A stretch of 64,000 nt of DNA from Ketobacter sp. MCCC 1A13808 (GTDB taxonomy: Bacteria; Pseudomonadota; Gammaproteobacteria; Pseudomonadales; Ketobacteraceae), in the NCBI RefSeq assembly GCF_009746715.1, contig NZ_VRKW01000009.1, forward strand, positions 112,235 through 176,234, written 5' to 3'. Numbering within the stretch: position 1 is the first letter of the stretch; each line of letters opens with the position of its first letter. Shown here one piece after another: positions 8,941 to 17,344 of the stretch. A program made the translations under genes and the position numbers. The notes under the pieces are model-generated. The model had not been told where the DNA came from, ran no database searches, and saw only the letters and a list, made by a program, of their open reading frames with translations.

Positions 8941-9522
8941 ATGACAAGCCAGCACTTCCTGCCCGCGATACTCCACGACCAGACCCTCTATCAGGGCGGC
9001 GGCGGTCGTGTCCCCCCGTATCAAATTCCCCGCAGCTATCGTGACTGGTTACTCGACCCAGACTCACTGACACAAAGGCTGATCAGGGAATCCGGCGGGG
9101 AATTCCGGGTAGAGCTATTGCGCCAGGGGCACCTGAGCACCACTGCACAAGAACGGGATGCACTGGCGCTGGGATTGCGCACATGGCCTTTTTTAAGAGA
9201 AGTCACCTTACGCTGCCACGATCAGCCTTGGGTGTTTGCCCGAACGGTGATTCCCACGGCAACACTGATGGGCCCGGCACGCGCGCTCACTCGTCTGGGC
9301 ACAAAGCCGCTGGGTGCGGTTCTGTTTAATCACCCCCATGTAAGGCGCGGGCCGATCTCGGTCTATCGCCTGAATGCGAGTCGCCTGAGCACGGTGTTCG
9401 CGCATCAAGGTTTGCTCTGGGGTAGACAATCGCTATTCTACCTGTACGACAAACCTCTGTTGGTCAGCGAATACTTTCTGCAACGCTGTCCGATGTACTT
9501 GCTGGATCAAAGGAAAGGATAA
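8941..9522 (+). CDS. ubiC: Chorismate--pyruvate lyase
   Basis: First committed enzyme of ubiquinone synthesis: removes pyruvate from chorismate to give 4-hydroxybenzoate in the cytoplasm. At 193 aa it has the length of pseudomonad UbiC. Supporting motifs include IPRSYRDWLLDPDSLT, the REVTLRCHDQPWVFARTVIP strand pair that forms the buried active site, and PLGAVLF followed by the VRRGPISVYRL segment. It is directly followed, 4 bp later, by ubiA, the enzyme that uses its product, so the two form an operon. Confidence 0.94.
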   Translation: MTSQHFLPAILHDQTLYQGGGGRVPPYQIPRSYRDWLLDPDSLTQRLIRESGGEFRVELLRQGHLSTTAQERDALALGLRTWPFLREVTLRCHDQPWVFARTVIPTATLMGPARALTRLGTKPLGAVLFNHPHVRRGPISVYRLNASRLSTVFAHQGLLWGRQSLFYLYDKPLLVSEYFLQRCPMYLLDQRKG

Positions 9523-9526
9523 ACCA

Positions 9527-10420
9527 GTGGCCTCACTGAAAGAATTGCAACTGTCGAATTCGCCGTTGCGGCGCCTGCCCGATTTTATCTACCTTGGTCG
9601 ACTGGACCGTCCCATCGGTATCTATTTGTTACTCTGGCCGACACTTTGGGCTTTGTGGATCGCCGCAGAAGGCGATCCAAGCTTCAAACTGATCTTTATC
9701 TTTATCACCGGAGTGTTTCTGACCCGCACTGGGGGCTGCATCATCAATGACTTCGCTGACCGTAACCTGGATGGTCAGGTCAGTCGTACCGCCAACCGCC
9801 CCTTGGCCACTGGCAGGGTGAGCAGTAAGGAAGCACTCGCTATTGCTGCATTAATCGGAATGCTGGCATTTGCCCTGGTGCTGTACACTAATCGCTTCAC
9901 AATTTTGCTGTCGGTTGGCGGTCTGCTGCTGGCCTGCACCTATCCGTATATGAAGCGCCACACTTATCTGCCGCAGCTGGTGCTGGGCGCTGCGTTCGCC
10001 TGGTCGGTCCCTATGGCCTTTGCAGCGGTGGGTGAATCGGTACCGGAGCATGCCTGGCTTATCTATCTCGCGACCGTGGCCTGGACTATGGCCTACGACA
10101 CGTTGTACGCCATGGTGGACCGGGAAGATGATCTGCGCGCCGGCATTAAGTCCACCGCCATATTGTTCGGTGACGCCGACCTGGTCATGATCAGCATTCT
10201 GAATGCCCTGGCTCTGCTTTCCCTATGGCTGTTAGGCAACCGTTTGGAGTTCTCCGTCTGGTATTTCTTGGGGCTGGGAACCGCGGCATTGTTGCTGGTT
10301 TGGCAGCTCTGGCAGTGCCGTAGCCGGGATACCAACGCCTGTTTCAATGCTTTTTTGCATAATCACTGGGTCGGCGCGGTGATCTTTGTGGGCGTCTTTT
10401 TGCATTACAGTTTGTCATAA
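9527..10420 (+). CDS. ubiA: 4-hydroxybenzoate polyprenyltransferase
   Basis: Integral inner-membrane prenyltransferase (297 aa) that joins the polyprenyl side chain to 4-hydroxybenzoate. It has the two Mg-diphosphate-binding Asp-rich motifs of the UbiA family: NDFADRNLD (residues 74-82) and YDTLYAMVDREDD (near 190-202). Multiple hydrophobic segments fit the nine-helix UbiA fold. It starts with GTG at 9527, preceded by an AGGAAAGGA ribosome site that overlaps the ubiC stop. Gene order ubiC-ubiA-phoB-phoR matches Pseudomonas. Confidence 0.96.
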   Translation: MASLKELQLSNSPLRRLPDFIYLGRLDRPIGIYLLLWPTLWALWIAAEGDPSFKLIFIFITGVFLTRTGGCIINDFADRNLDGQVSRTANRPLATGRVSSKEALAIAALIGMLAFALVLYTNRFTILLSVGGLLLACTYPYMKRHTYLPQLVLGAAFAWSVPMAFAAVGESVPEHAWLIYLATVAWTMAYDTLYAMVDREDDLRAGIKSTAILFGDADLVMISILNALALLSLWLLGNRLEFSVWYFLGLGTAALLLVWQLWQCRSRDTNACFNAFLHNHWVGAVIFVGVFLHYSLS

Positions 10421-10452
10421 TGCTTGAGAATAAAGTACGGCTTGACCCACAA

Positions 10453-10486
10453 ACGTCATTTTTATGTAACATTGACATCATTAAAT
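10453..10486 (+). promoter_or_regulatory. Pho box and -10 element upstream of phoB
   Basis: ACGTCAT (10453-10459), four T, then ATGTAAC (10464-10470) is an 18-bp match to the PhoB repeat pair CTGTCAT-N4-CTGTCAC (10 of 14 repeat positions). Exactly 10 nt later lies TTAAAT (10481-10486), a possible -10. This is the spacing of PhoB-activated promoters, which lack a -35, and predicts autoregulation of phoB. Confidence 0.7.
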
Positions 10487-10520
10487 GACGGTACTGAATT
10501 AATAAATAGGGCTAACCGGC

Positions 10521-11210
10521 ATGGCTGAAGCAAAGATCCTGATCGTAGATGATGAAGAAGCGATTCGCGAAATGATTTCCGTTTCACTCGAACTGGCCGG
10601 TTTCAAATGGATGGAAGCGGAGAACGGATCAACCGCCCATAGCGCCGTTGTCGATGATCGGCCCGACTTAATTTTGCTGGATTGGATGCTTCCGGGTGTG
10701 AGTGGAATCGAATTGGCCCGCCGGCTGAAACGCGATGAGGCCACGGGTGAAATCCCCATCATTATGCTCACCGCAAAAAGCGAAGAAGATAATAAAATCC
10801 AGGGCTTAGACGCCGGCGCAGACGACTATATCACCAAGCCTTTTTCCACTCGCGAACTGATCTCCCGCATCAATGCCGTGTTGCGTCGTACCAAAGGCGA
10901 CAAGAGCAAAGCGATACTGGTGGAGGGGCTTGCACTGGATCCTATAAGCCATCGCATCACCGCTGACGAGCGGCCCGTGGAAATGGGCCCCACCGAATAC
11001 CGCCTGCTGGAATTTTTCATGACTCATCAGGATCGGGCCTACTCCCGGGCACAGTTACTGGATCAGGTGTGGGGTGGCAATGTGTATGTGGAAGACCGCA
11101 CGGTGGACGTTCATATCCGCCGGCTTCGCAAAGCACTGGCACCCCATAAGTACGACCACCTTGTGCAAACGGTACGCGGCACAGGGTATCGCTTTTCAAC
11201 CAAATTCTGA
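10521..11210 (+). CDS. phoB: Phosphate regulon response regulator PhoB
   Basis: OmpR/PhoB-type response regulator (229 aa). The receiver domain (1-120) has the acidic pocket DDEE near residue 10, the phospho-acceptor Asp54 (ILLDWMLPG) and the conserved Lys in [10 protein letters not shown]. The C-terminal winged helix (about 130-229) includes [15 protein letters not shown] and the recognition region [12 protein letters not shown]. When phosphorylated by PhoR under phosphate starvation it activates Pho-box promoters, two of which I see here (its own and that of pstS). Followed by phoR on the same strand. Confidence 0.97.
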   Translation: MAEAKILIVDDEEAIREMISVSLELAGFKWMEAENGSTAHSAVVDDRPDLILLDWMLPGVSGIELARRLKRDEATGEIPIIMLTAKSEEDNKIQGLDAGADDYITKPFSTRELISRINAVLRRTKGDKSKAILVEGLALDPISHRITADERPVEMGPTEYRLLEFFMTHQDRAYSRAQLLDQVWGGNVYVEDRTVDVHIRRLRKALAPHKYDHLVQTVRGTGYRFSTKF

Positions 11211-11239
11211 CCCCGGAATGCTCACCGTTGGCACTGTCG

Positions 11240-11259
11240 CTGCAACACAACTGTTGCAG
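11240..11259 (+). repeat. Stem-loop between phoB and phoR
   Basis: CTGCAACA and TGTTGCAG form a perfect 8-bp stem around a CAAC loop. There is no T tract, so it is not a classical terminator. It may trim or stabilise the phoB-phoR transcript; that is speculation. Confidence 0.4.
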
Positions 11260-11334
11260 GATAGAAATGGATTTGATACTTGAATCGGCTAGTATCAACA
11301 GTCAGGTATCGTCAACAGACCCAAGGTAGTTTAC

Positions 11335-12648
11335 GTGCTTAGAGAATGGCGCATTGAGTTCAACCAGTTTTTGCTACTGCTGGCGATCGGCGGTGGGGGT
11401 GGCTGGATGCTGGGGTACCCGGGGGTCGGTATTGCCTTAATCTCTGTACCTTATTGCTTGTGGCTGTTGTTCAGAATCAAGGATATGAGTCGCTGGCTCG
11501 AATCCGGTGCGGAAAGTGACCCCCCGGAAAGCACTGGCGTCTGGGGCAACATGCTCGATCAGCTCTATCAATTGCAGCGCCGCTATAAGGCTGACATCAA
11601 TAACCTGCATCAGATTATTACCCGCGCCCAGCAGTCCACGGATGCGATTAAAGACGCCGTTGTCGTCGTCAATAAGCACGGCGACCTGGAATGGTGGAAC
11701 GAAGCAGGGGGCCGTTTGCTCGGATTAAAAGTAAAATCCGATCGCGGGCAATCACTGACCAACCTGTTGCGCGATCCGAGATTTATACAATACTTTGAAG
11801 CCGGTAATTTTGATAAGCCACTGGACCTTCCCTCCACCCTTAACCCCAATGTTGTGCTGCAATTTCAGATTACCGCTTTCGGCGATGGTGAACGCCTGAT
11901 GGTAACCCGGGATGTTTCCCGCATTCATCATCTTGAAAAAATGCGTCAGGATTTCGTCGCCAATGTTTCCCACGAACTGCGTACTCCCCTGACTGTGATT
12001 AAAGGTTATCTGGAGACCTTTATCGACACCCTGAATTCAGACCAACCGCACCTAAAACGCGGTTTGAGTCAGATGCATCAGCAAACCCAGCGCATGGAGT
12101 TACTCATTAACGATCTGCTGTTGTTGGCCCGCCTGGAGTCCGACGACAAAGAACGCACAATGACGCCCGTTTCCGTCCCCAAAATATTGCGCCAGATTCA
12201 CAACGACGCCCTCGCCATCAACGAAAGTAAACAGCACAAAATCATCCTGGATATTGATACTAACTTGATAATTTACGGTGATGAGAACGAATTACGCAGC
12301 GCCTTTTCCAATCTGATGATGAATGCCATCAAATACACGCCTGAAAACGGCCGTATTGAATTGCGCTGGTGGGCGGATGAAGAGGGTGTGTATCTGGAAG
12401 TAGAAGACGACGGTATCGGCATTGACGAGAAACACCTGCCACGCCTGACTGAGCGTTTTTATCGCGCGGACCAAAGCCGGCACGCAAAATCAGGCGGCAC
12501 CGGATTAGGTCTGGCCATTGTAAAGCATGTGTTGTTACACCACGATGCCAAACTGGAAATCGTCAGCGACCCCGGCGAAGGGAGCGTGTTCACCTGCCGC
12601 TTTCCCACTCGCTTAATGGTAAAAAAAGAGAATCAATCCGTCGCCTAG
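11335..12648 (+). CDS. phoR: Phosphate regulon sensor histidine kinase PhoR
   Basis: Membrane histidine kinase (437 aa) that phosphorylates PhoB. Two close N-terminal hydrophobic segments (about 11-46) anchor it with almost no periplasmic loop, as in E. coli PhoR, which senses phosphate through PstSCAB and PhoU rather than directly. A PAS domain follows (about 95-195), then the dimerisation H-box FVANVSHELRTPL, an N-box NLMMNAIKYTP and G-boxes DDGIGID and GGTGLGLAIVKH. Translation starts at GTG 11335. The 124-bp gap after phoB contains a stem-loop but no clear separate promoter. Confidence 0.96.
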   Translation: MLREWRIEFNQFLLLLAIGGGGGWMLGYPGVGIALISVPYCLWLLFRIKDMSRWLESGAESDPPESTGVWGNMLDQLYQLQRRYKADINNLHQIITRAQQSTDAIKDAVVVVNKHGDLEWWNEAGGRLLGLKVKSDRGQSLTNLLRDPRFIQYFEAGNFDKPLDLPSTLNPNVVLQFQITAFGDGERLMVTRDVSRIHHLEKMRQDFVANVSHELRTPLTVIKGYLETFIDTLNSDQPHLKRGLSQMHQQTQRMELLINDLLLLARLESDDKERTMTPVSVPKILRQIHNDALAINESKQHKIILDIDTNLIIYGDENELRSAFSNLMMNAIKYTPENGRIELRWWADEEGVYLEVEDDGIGIDEKHLPRLTERFYRADQSRHAKSGGTGLGLAIVKHVLLHHDAKLEIVSDPGEGSVFTCRFPTRLMVKKENQSVA

Positions 12649-12666
12649 CTCGCGGGATAGGGACTG

Positions 12667-13149
12667 TTAATCACGAAAATTTTCATATTGTAATGGCATT
12701 TCAAATTTGGCTTCCCGCAGCATCGCAATCGCTTGCTGCAGATCATCACGCTTCTTGCCGTTCACCCGCAGTTTCTCGCCCTGAATGGACGCCTGCACCT
12801 TCAGTTTGCTTTCCTTGATTATTTTGACCAGTTTTCTTGCCTGATCTGAATCCAGTCCCTGACGCAAAGTCGCTTTTTGCTTTGCCTCCGCCAGGTTGAC
12901 GTCCGGCTCATCCAGGTCAAGACAGGCGATGTCGATTCCTCGTTTGATCAGCTTGCTCTCCAGGATATCCTGCAGTTGACGCAAATGAAAATCCGCATCT
13001 CCAACCATAGTGATTACGTTTTTATCCTGTTCAAAACGGCACTTGGTGCCTTTAAAATCAAAGCGGTTGGTCACTTCACGATTAGCCTGATCCACGGCAT
13101 TATCCACTTCATGCATGTTCACTTCAGAAACCACATCAAAACTGGGCAT
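12667..13149 (-). CDS. YajQ family nucleotide-binding protein
   Basis: A 160-residue protein of the UPF0234/YajQ family, two ferredoxin-like RNP folds. The start MPSFDVVSEVNMHEVDNAVDQA and the end FEMPLQYENFRD are family signatures. The ATG at 13149 has a GAGG ribosome site 6-7 nt upstream; a longer frame to 13233 adds residues that do not belong. YajQ proteins bind nucleotides or tRNA, and a Xanthomonas/Pseudomonas branch binds cyclic di-GMP. Convergent with phoR, with which it shares an 18-bp spacer. Confidence 0.93.
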   Translation of the reverse strand: MPSFDVVSEVNMHEVDNAVDQANREVTNRFDFKGTKCRFEQDKNVITMVGDADFHLRQLQDILESKLIKRGIDIACLDLDEPDVNLAEAKQKATLRQGLDSDQARKLVKIIKESKLKVQASIQGEKLRVNGKKRDDLQQAIAMLREAKFEMPLQYENFRD

Positions 13150-13280
13150 GCTGCACCTCGTAATTATTAAATTTGCCACATGGTATAGCATCAAACCGAA
13201 GCTGTGTAGTGCACAGGAACCGCTATACTGCAATTAACGAAGGTGGTTGAGGCGACAGCGGGGTAAGGTGACAAAGTCCC

Positions 13281-13919
13281 ATGAAATTATTTATTAAACT
13301 TATGATATTCCTGGTTATTTTAACCGTTGCAGGGCCTTATTTGCTGATGGGCCCCAGCGGGATGAGCAAACTATTGGCATTCAAGGATCTGGCGTTATCG
13401 CGCATGTCGTTTTCCATGCCCTCACTATCATTGCCCTCCATGAAAGGCGATGACCAGGTCTCGGTTACCGATGCCGTGGCGGAGCAATGGATTCAATGGA
13501 GCGACAATGTACCCGCTCTCGGGCCGGATCAACTCACCCGAGAGCAGTTGGCCCAATTGGATATCCAACCACAAGATAATATTTTTTATCGCTGGCAGGA
13601 TGAAAACGGGGTCTGGCAATTCAGCCAGCAACCGAACCGAAACACCCTCAATCTGGTCGTGCGTACCGACCCCACAGCCAACCTTTTGCAGGGGCTTTCT
13701 GAAGAACAGATCGATGTTGCCTTTGGACGGGTCAGAACAGTCGCGACGACGAATTCCATCGTAGAAAACAATCCGCTCGCCAAAAATCAGGATTTGGACA
13801 GTTCGCTGCCGGTACCAGTGACCATTCCGGTCACGGAGATCCCCAAACTGATCGAACAGGCGAAGGACGTACAGAATATAATGAATGAGCGGATGAAACA
13901 GATGGATGCGGGGTTATAG
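13281..13919 (+). CDS. DUF4124 domain-containing membrane-anchored protein
   Basis: A 212-residue protein with an N-terminal hydrophobic segment (about 3-27) that acts as a signal or anchor. Residues about 97-115 contain FYRWQDENGVWQFSQQP, the short beta hairpin typical of DUF4124, a domain of envelope proteins in gammaproteobacteria. The rest is rich in Gln, Pro and Ser and looks unstructured. The function is unknown. It stands alone between yajQ (divergent) and phoU (convergent). Confidence 0.7.
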   Translation: MKLFIKLMIFLVILTVAGPYLLMGPSGMSKLLAFKDLALSRMSFSMPSLSLPSMKGDDQVSVTDAVAEQWIQWSDNVPALGPDQLTREQLAQLDIQPQDNIFYRWQDENGVWQFSQQPNRNTLNLVVRTDPTANLLQGLSEEQIDVAFGRVRTVATTNSIVENNPLAKNQDLDSSLPVPVTIPVTEIPKLIEQAKDVQNIMNERMKQMDAGL

Positions 13920-13924
13920 CGTTC

Positions 13925-13959
13925 AAAAAAAGGAAGCCGCGATCAAAATAATGGCTTCC
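13925..13959 (-). terminator. Rho-independent terminator of the pst-phoU operon
   Basis: Read on the minus strand, GGAAGCC and GGCTTCC form a 7-bp stem with a 14-nt loop, directly followed by seven T (complement of 13925-13931). It lies about 20 bp after the phoU stop and ends the pst operon. Confidence 0.75.
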
Positions 13960-13978
13960 CTCTCATCCTGCCTTAGCG

Positions 13979-14725
13979 CTATTCGGTTTTTAGATTTTTC
14001 TTCTCTTCGCTTGTTAACACGTGATCATCCTGCAAAGTGGACAACGGCAAATGGCGTATGTCCTTGCCCTTGACGAGATAAATCACCTGCTCGGAAATAT
14101 TACGCGCATGGTCACCGATGCGTTCCAAAGCTCGCAAGCTCCACAGCACATTCAATCCACGTTTGATATAACGGGGATCTTCCATCATAAAGGTCACCAT
14201 CAAGCGCATTGCAGATTCGTATTCGATATCAACGGATTTATCCTCACGCACTACCGCAACGGCCTGGTCCACATCAAAGCGGGCAAACGCATCCAGTGAT
14301 TGCCGCAACATGGCGGTAACATGGTGGCCGATATGGCGGGTTTCTATATAGCCTCGGGGCAACGCACCGTCTTCTGAAAGGCGAATCGCCATTTTGGCAA
14401 TTTTATTGGCCTCGTCACCGATCCGCTCCAGATCTGTGTTGGCCTTAGTGGCGGCGACCAATAAGCGCAGGTCACTCGCCGCAGGCTGACGCAACGCAAT
14501 AATACGGGTACATTCCTCATCGATACGGCGTTCCATGCCGTTGACTTTTTTTTCGTTGCTGATGACTTCACTGGCCAGTGCGCTGTCGGCTTCCACCAGT
14601 GCTTGTACTGCGTCAACCACCTGCTTTTCTACCAAGCCACCCATAGCCAGAATATGGCTACGCACTTCTTCAAGGTCTGCATTAAATTGTTTGGAAATAT
14701 GTTGGGTGTAGTCTTCGCTTTTCAT
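13979..14725 (-). CDS. phoU: Phosphate signalling regulator PhoU
   Basis: Cytoplasmic all-helical protein made of two PhoU repeats (248 aa from the chosen ATG at 14725; a GTG at 14737 would add four residues). Each repeat has the metal-binding pattern E(R/D)IGD.A: ERIGDEANKIAK in the first and ERIGDHARNISE in the second. It links PstSCAB to PhoR, keeping the kinase inactive when phosphate is plentiful. It is the last gene of pstS-pstC-pstA-pstB-phoU, the usual order, and a terminator follows. Confidence 0.96.
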   Translation of the reverse strand: MKSEDYTQHISKQFNADLEEVRSHILAMGGLVEKQVVDAVQALVEADSALASEVISNEKKVNGMERRIDEECTRIIALRQPAASDLRLLVAATKANTDLERIGDEANKIAKMAIRLSEDGALPRGYIETRHIGHHVTAMLRQSLDAFARFDVDQAVAVVREDKSVDIEYESAMRLMVTFMMEDPRYIKRGLNVLWSLRALERIGDHARNISEQVIYLVKGKDIRHLPLSTLQDDHVLTSEEKKNLKTE

Positions 14726-14772
14726 CCGTGGTCTCACTCAAAATTAGTTATCAAATCAAGCACTTTAAACGA

Positions 14773-15651
14773 TCAGCCGTAACGACCCGTGATGTAATCT
14801 TCGGTCTGCTTTTGCGCCGGATTGGTAAAGAGGGTGTCGGTGTCTTTATATTCAATCAAATCGCCCAGGTACATAAAGGCAGTATAGTCAGAAACCCGAG
14901 CTGCTTGTTGCATATTATGAGTCACAATGACGATAGTGAATTGATCTTTCAGCTCTGTAATCAACTCTTCAACCTTGAGCGTTGAAATGGGATCCAACGC
15001 CGAGCAGGGCTCATCCAGCAGCAGTACTTCCGGCTCCACTGCGATGGTGCGCGCAATAACCAGACGCTGCTGCTGACCACCGGACATGCCCAGCGCATTT
15101 TCATGCAGTCGATCTTTCACTTCGTCCCACAAAGCCGCGCCTTTGAGTGCCCACTCCACCCGCTCGTCCAGGATGCGCTTCTTATTGATGCCCTGAATAC
15201 GCAGGCCATAGGCCACATTTTCATAAATGGTTTTGGGAAAAGGGTTCGGCTTCTGGAAGACCATGCCGACCCGCCGACGCAAATCAGTAACATCCACCTT
15301 ACGATCAAAAATATTGCTGCCCTCAAACAGGATCTGTCCTTCCGTACGGCAGATATCCACCAGATCGTTCATGCGATTGAAACTGCGCAACAGGGTGGAC
15401 TTACCACACCCACTCGGACCTATGAAAGCCGTTACTTTTTTCTCCGGAATCACCATATTCACATTATGTAGCGCACGTTTGTCGCCGTAATACAGCCGAA
15501 AGTCGCGAACTTCCAAACATATTTCTTCATTTTCCAACTGATTCGGCACCATGTTCATAGCGGTCGTCTTCTGGCCTACTTCCATTTTGCGCGGGCTTTC
15601 TGCAGCAGTCATGGCATCACCTTCGTTTAAGTTTGAATTCAATTCTGTCAT
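14773..15651 (-). CDS. pstB: Phosphate ABC transporter ATP-binding protein PstB
   Basis: ATPase of the high-affinity phosphate importer (292 aa). Walker A is GPSGCGKST, the Q-loop follows in [20 protein letters not shown], the ABC signature is MSGGQQQRL and Walker B is [13 protein letters not shown], with the switch His in VTHNMQQ. The N-terminus is about 40 residues longer than E. coli PstB and polar; this extension could be an artefact of start choice, but no better internal ATG is obvious apart from those near residues 13-33. It lies 15 bp downstream of pstA. Confidence 0.96.
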   Translation of the reverse strand: MTELNSNLNEGDAMTAAESPRKMEVGQKTTAMNMVPNQLENEEICLEVRDFRLYYGDKRALHNVNMVIPEKKVTAFIGPSGCGKSTLLRSFNRMNDLVDICRTEGQILFEGSNIFDRKVDVTDLRRRVGMVFQKPNPFPKTIYENVAYGLRIQGINKKRILDERVEWALKGAALWDEVKDRLHENALGMSGGQQQRLVIARTIAVEPEVLLLDEPCSALDPISTLKVEELITELKDQFTIVIVTHNMQQAARVSDYTAFMYLGDLIEYKDTDTLFTNPAQKQTEDYITGRYG

Positions 15652-15666
15652 GTTGAACCTCCTGCC

Positions 15667-17331
15667 CTAGGTTTCCAAGGCGCGGTATTTTTCGCGCAAA
15701 CGATTACGAATCATAATCGCCGTTAAATTAAGTAGCACGATGACCAGCACCAGCAAAAATGCAGTTGCATAAACCAATGGCCTGGCTGCCTCTACGTTCG
15801 GGCTCTGGAAGCCTACATCGTAAATATGGAAACCCAAATGCATAAATTTGCGCTCCAGATGCAAGTAAGGAAAATTGCCATCCAGTGGTAAAGTGGGCGC
15901 CAGCTTCACGACACCCACCAGCATCAGCGGTGCCACTTCACCGGCGGCACGGGCCACTGCCAGGATCAATCCGGTCATCATGGCGGGGCTGGACATCGGC
16001 AATATCACCTTCCATATGGTTTCAAACTTAGTCGCGCCCAGCGCCAGCGAGCCCTCGCGCAACGACTTTGGAATCCGCGTCAGCCCTTCTTCCGTGGCCA
16101 CGATCACCACCGGTAGTGTGAGGATAGCCAACGTAATTGACGCCCACATCAAACCCGGCGTACCGAACACCGGAGCGGGAGCCGCCTCAGGGTAAAAAAT
16201 ATCATCTATTGAACCACCGGTGAAATAGACGAAAAACCCTAAACCGAAAACACCGTATACAATAGACGGCACACCCGCCAGATTGTTCACAGCGATGCGA
16301 ATAGTGCGGGTGAGCAGGCCCTGCTTGGCGTATTCCCGCAGATACACCGCGGTTATAACCCCGAACGGGGTCACCAGAATGGACATGATAATGACCATGA
16401 GTACGGTTCCGAATATAGCCGGGAACACCCCGCCTTCCGTATTGGCTTCTCTGGGGTCTTCAGTCAGAAATAACCAGACCTGATGAAAGTAATCCGCCAC
16501 CTTCTGGAACCAGGACAAACCATTAGGCTGCTTATATTGCACAATCAATTTGAGCGGGACTTCTTTCTCCGTACCTTCCATGGTTTCGAGCACGACACTG
16601 TCACGACTGATCTGCGTATTGAGATCATCCAGCTTGCCTTTCAGTGCCTGATATAAATCGTCTTGCTCTTGCTTCGCCGCTTCAATCTCTGCTTTCGCCT
16701 GCTCAGTGAGTTCGCCTTTCAGTGCAAGACCGCGCTCCTGCAGACGCAGACGCTCCACCTCGTAGTTGATGGTTCCGATCTCGCCGTTTTCGATTTCGCG
16801 AATTTGTTCAAAAACGGATAACGCCCGCTCCAGACGCTGTTCAAATTCCGGTAAAGCTTCTGCATCACTCGCCACCACGTTGCCGCTTTCTTTCACCTGG
16901 CGCAAGTAGCCGTATAAATTACCCCATTCCCGGCGCTCCACCAGCATCACCTCTTCCGGTGTGGTGATATCAGTCAGGTTTTCTGCAATCAGCCAGCGGA
17001 AATCCAGGCCGGAAATATCCCGGTTGCCGGTTTTTATTTGCATCCGTTTCACGACTTTCACGTCTTCCGGAATCTCAACTCCGCTGTCACGTACCCGCGA
17101 AGCGGCAACCCACTCTTCGTCGGCTACTTCGCCAATCAATTTGTACTGACTGCCGTCACTCTCGGTATAAGTAGCCTGGATAATGGTGTGTGGCCAAAAG
17201 TGAGCCAAACCACGAACCGCGACCAATCCCAATAGGCCAACCACCATGACCACACAGATTGCCACCGCGCCTGCGTTCAGCCAAACCCAGGGCTCACCCT
17301 TTCGAAACCATTGTTTAAACGAATTATTCAC
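15667..17331 (-). CDS. pstA: Phosphate ABC transporter permease PstA, long form with periplasmic coiled coil
   Basis: Inner-membrane permease (554 aa, nearly twice E. coli PstA). After one N-terminal TM helix (about 18-42) comes a periplasmic insert of roughly 250 residues. Residues about 162-250 of it (EQRLERALSVF to DDLNTQISRDS) are a strongly predicted coiled coil. The C-terminal half holds the usual permease helices and the coupling-loop sequence EEGLTRIPKSLREGSLALGA. I chose GTG 17331 because AGGGGGAGG sits just upstream; a longer frame to 17385 would overlap pstC. Large PstA forms are known in pseudomonads; the role of the insert is not. Confidence 0.93.
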   Translation of the reverse strand: MNNSFKQWFRKGEPWVWLNAGAVAICVVMVVGLLGLVAVRGLAHFWPHTIIQATYTESDGSQYKLIGEVADEEWVAASRVRDSGVEIPEDVKVVKRMQIKTGNRDISGLDFRWLIAENLTDITTPEEVMLVERREWGNLYGYLRQVKESGNVVASDAEALPEFEQRLERALSVFEQIREIENGEIGTINYEVERLRLQERGLALKGELTEQAKAEIEAAKQEQDDLYQALKGKLDDLNTQISRDSVVLETMEGTEKEVPLKLIVQYKQPNGLSWFQKVADYFHQVWLFLTEDPREANTEGGVFPAIFGTVLMVIIMSILVTPFGVITAVYLREYAKQGLLTRTIRIAVNNLAGVPSIVYGVFGLGFFVYFTGGSIDDIFYPEAAPAPVFGTPGLMWASITLAILTLPVVIVATEEGLTRIPKSLREGSLALGATKFETIWKVILPMSSPAMMTGLILAVARAAGEVAPLMLVGVVKLAPTLPLDGNFPYLHLERKFMHLGFHIYDVGFQSPNVEAARPLVYATAFLLVLVIVLLNLTAIMIRNRLREKYRALET

Positions 17332-17344
17332 CGATGCCTCCCCC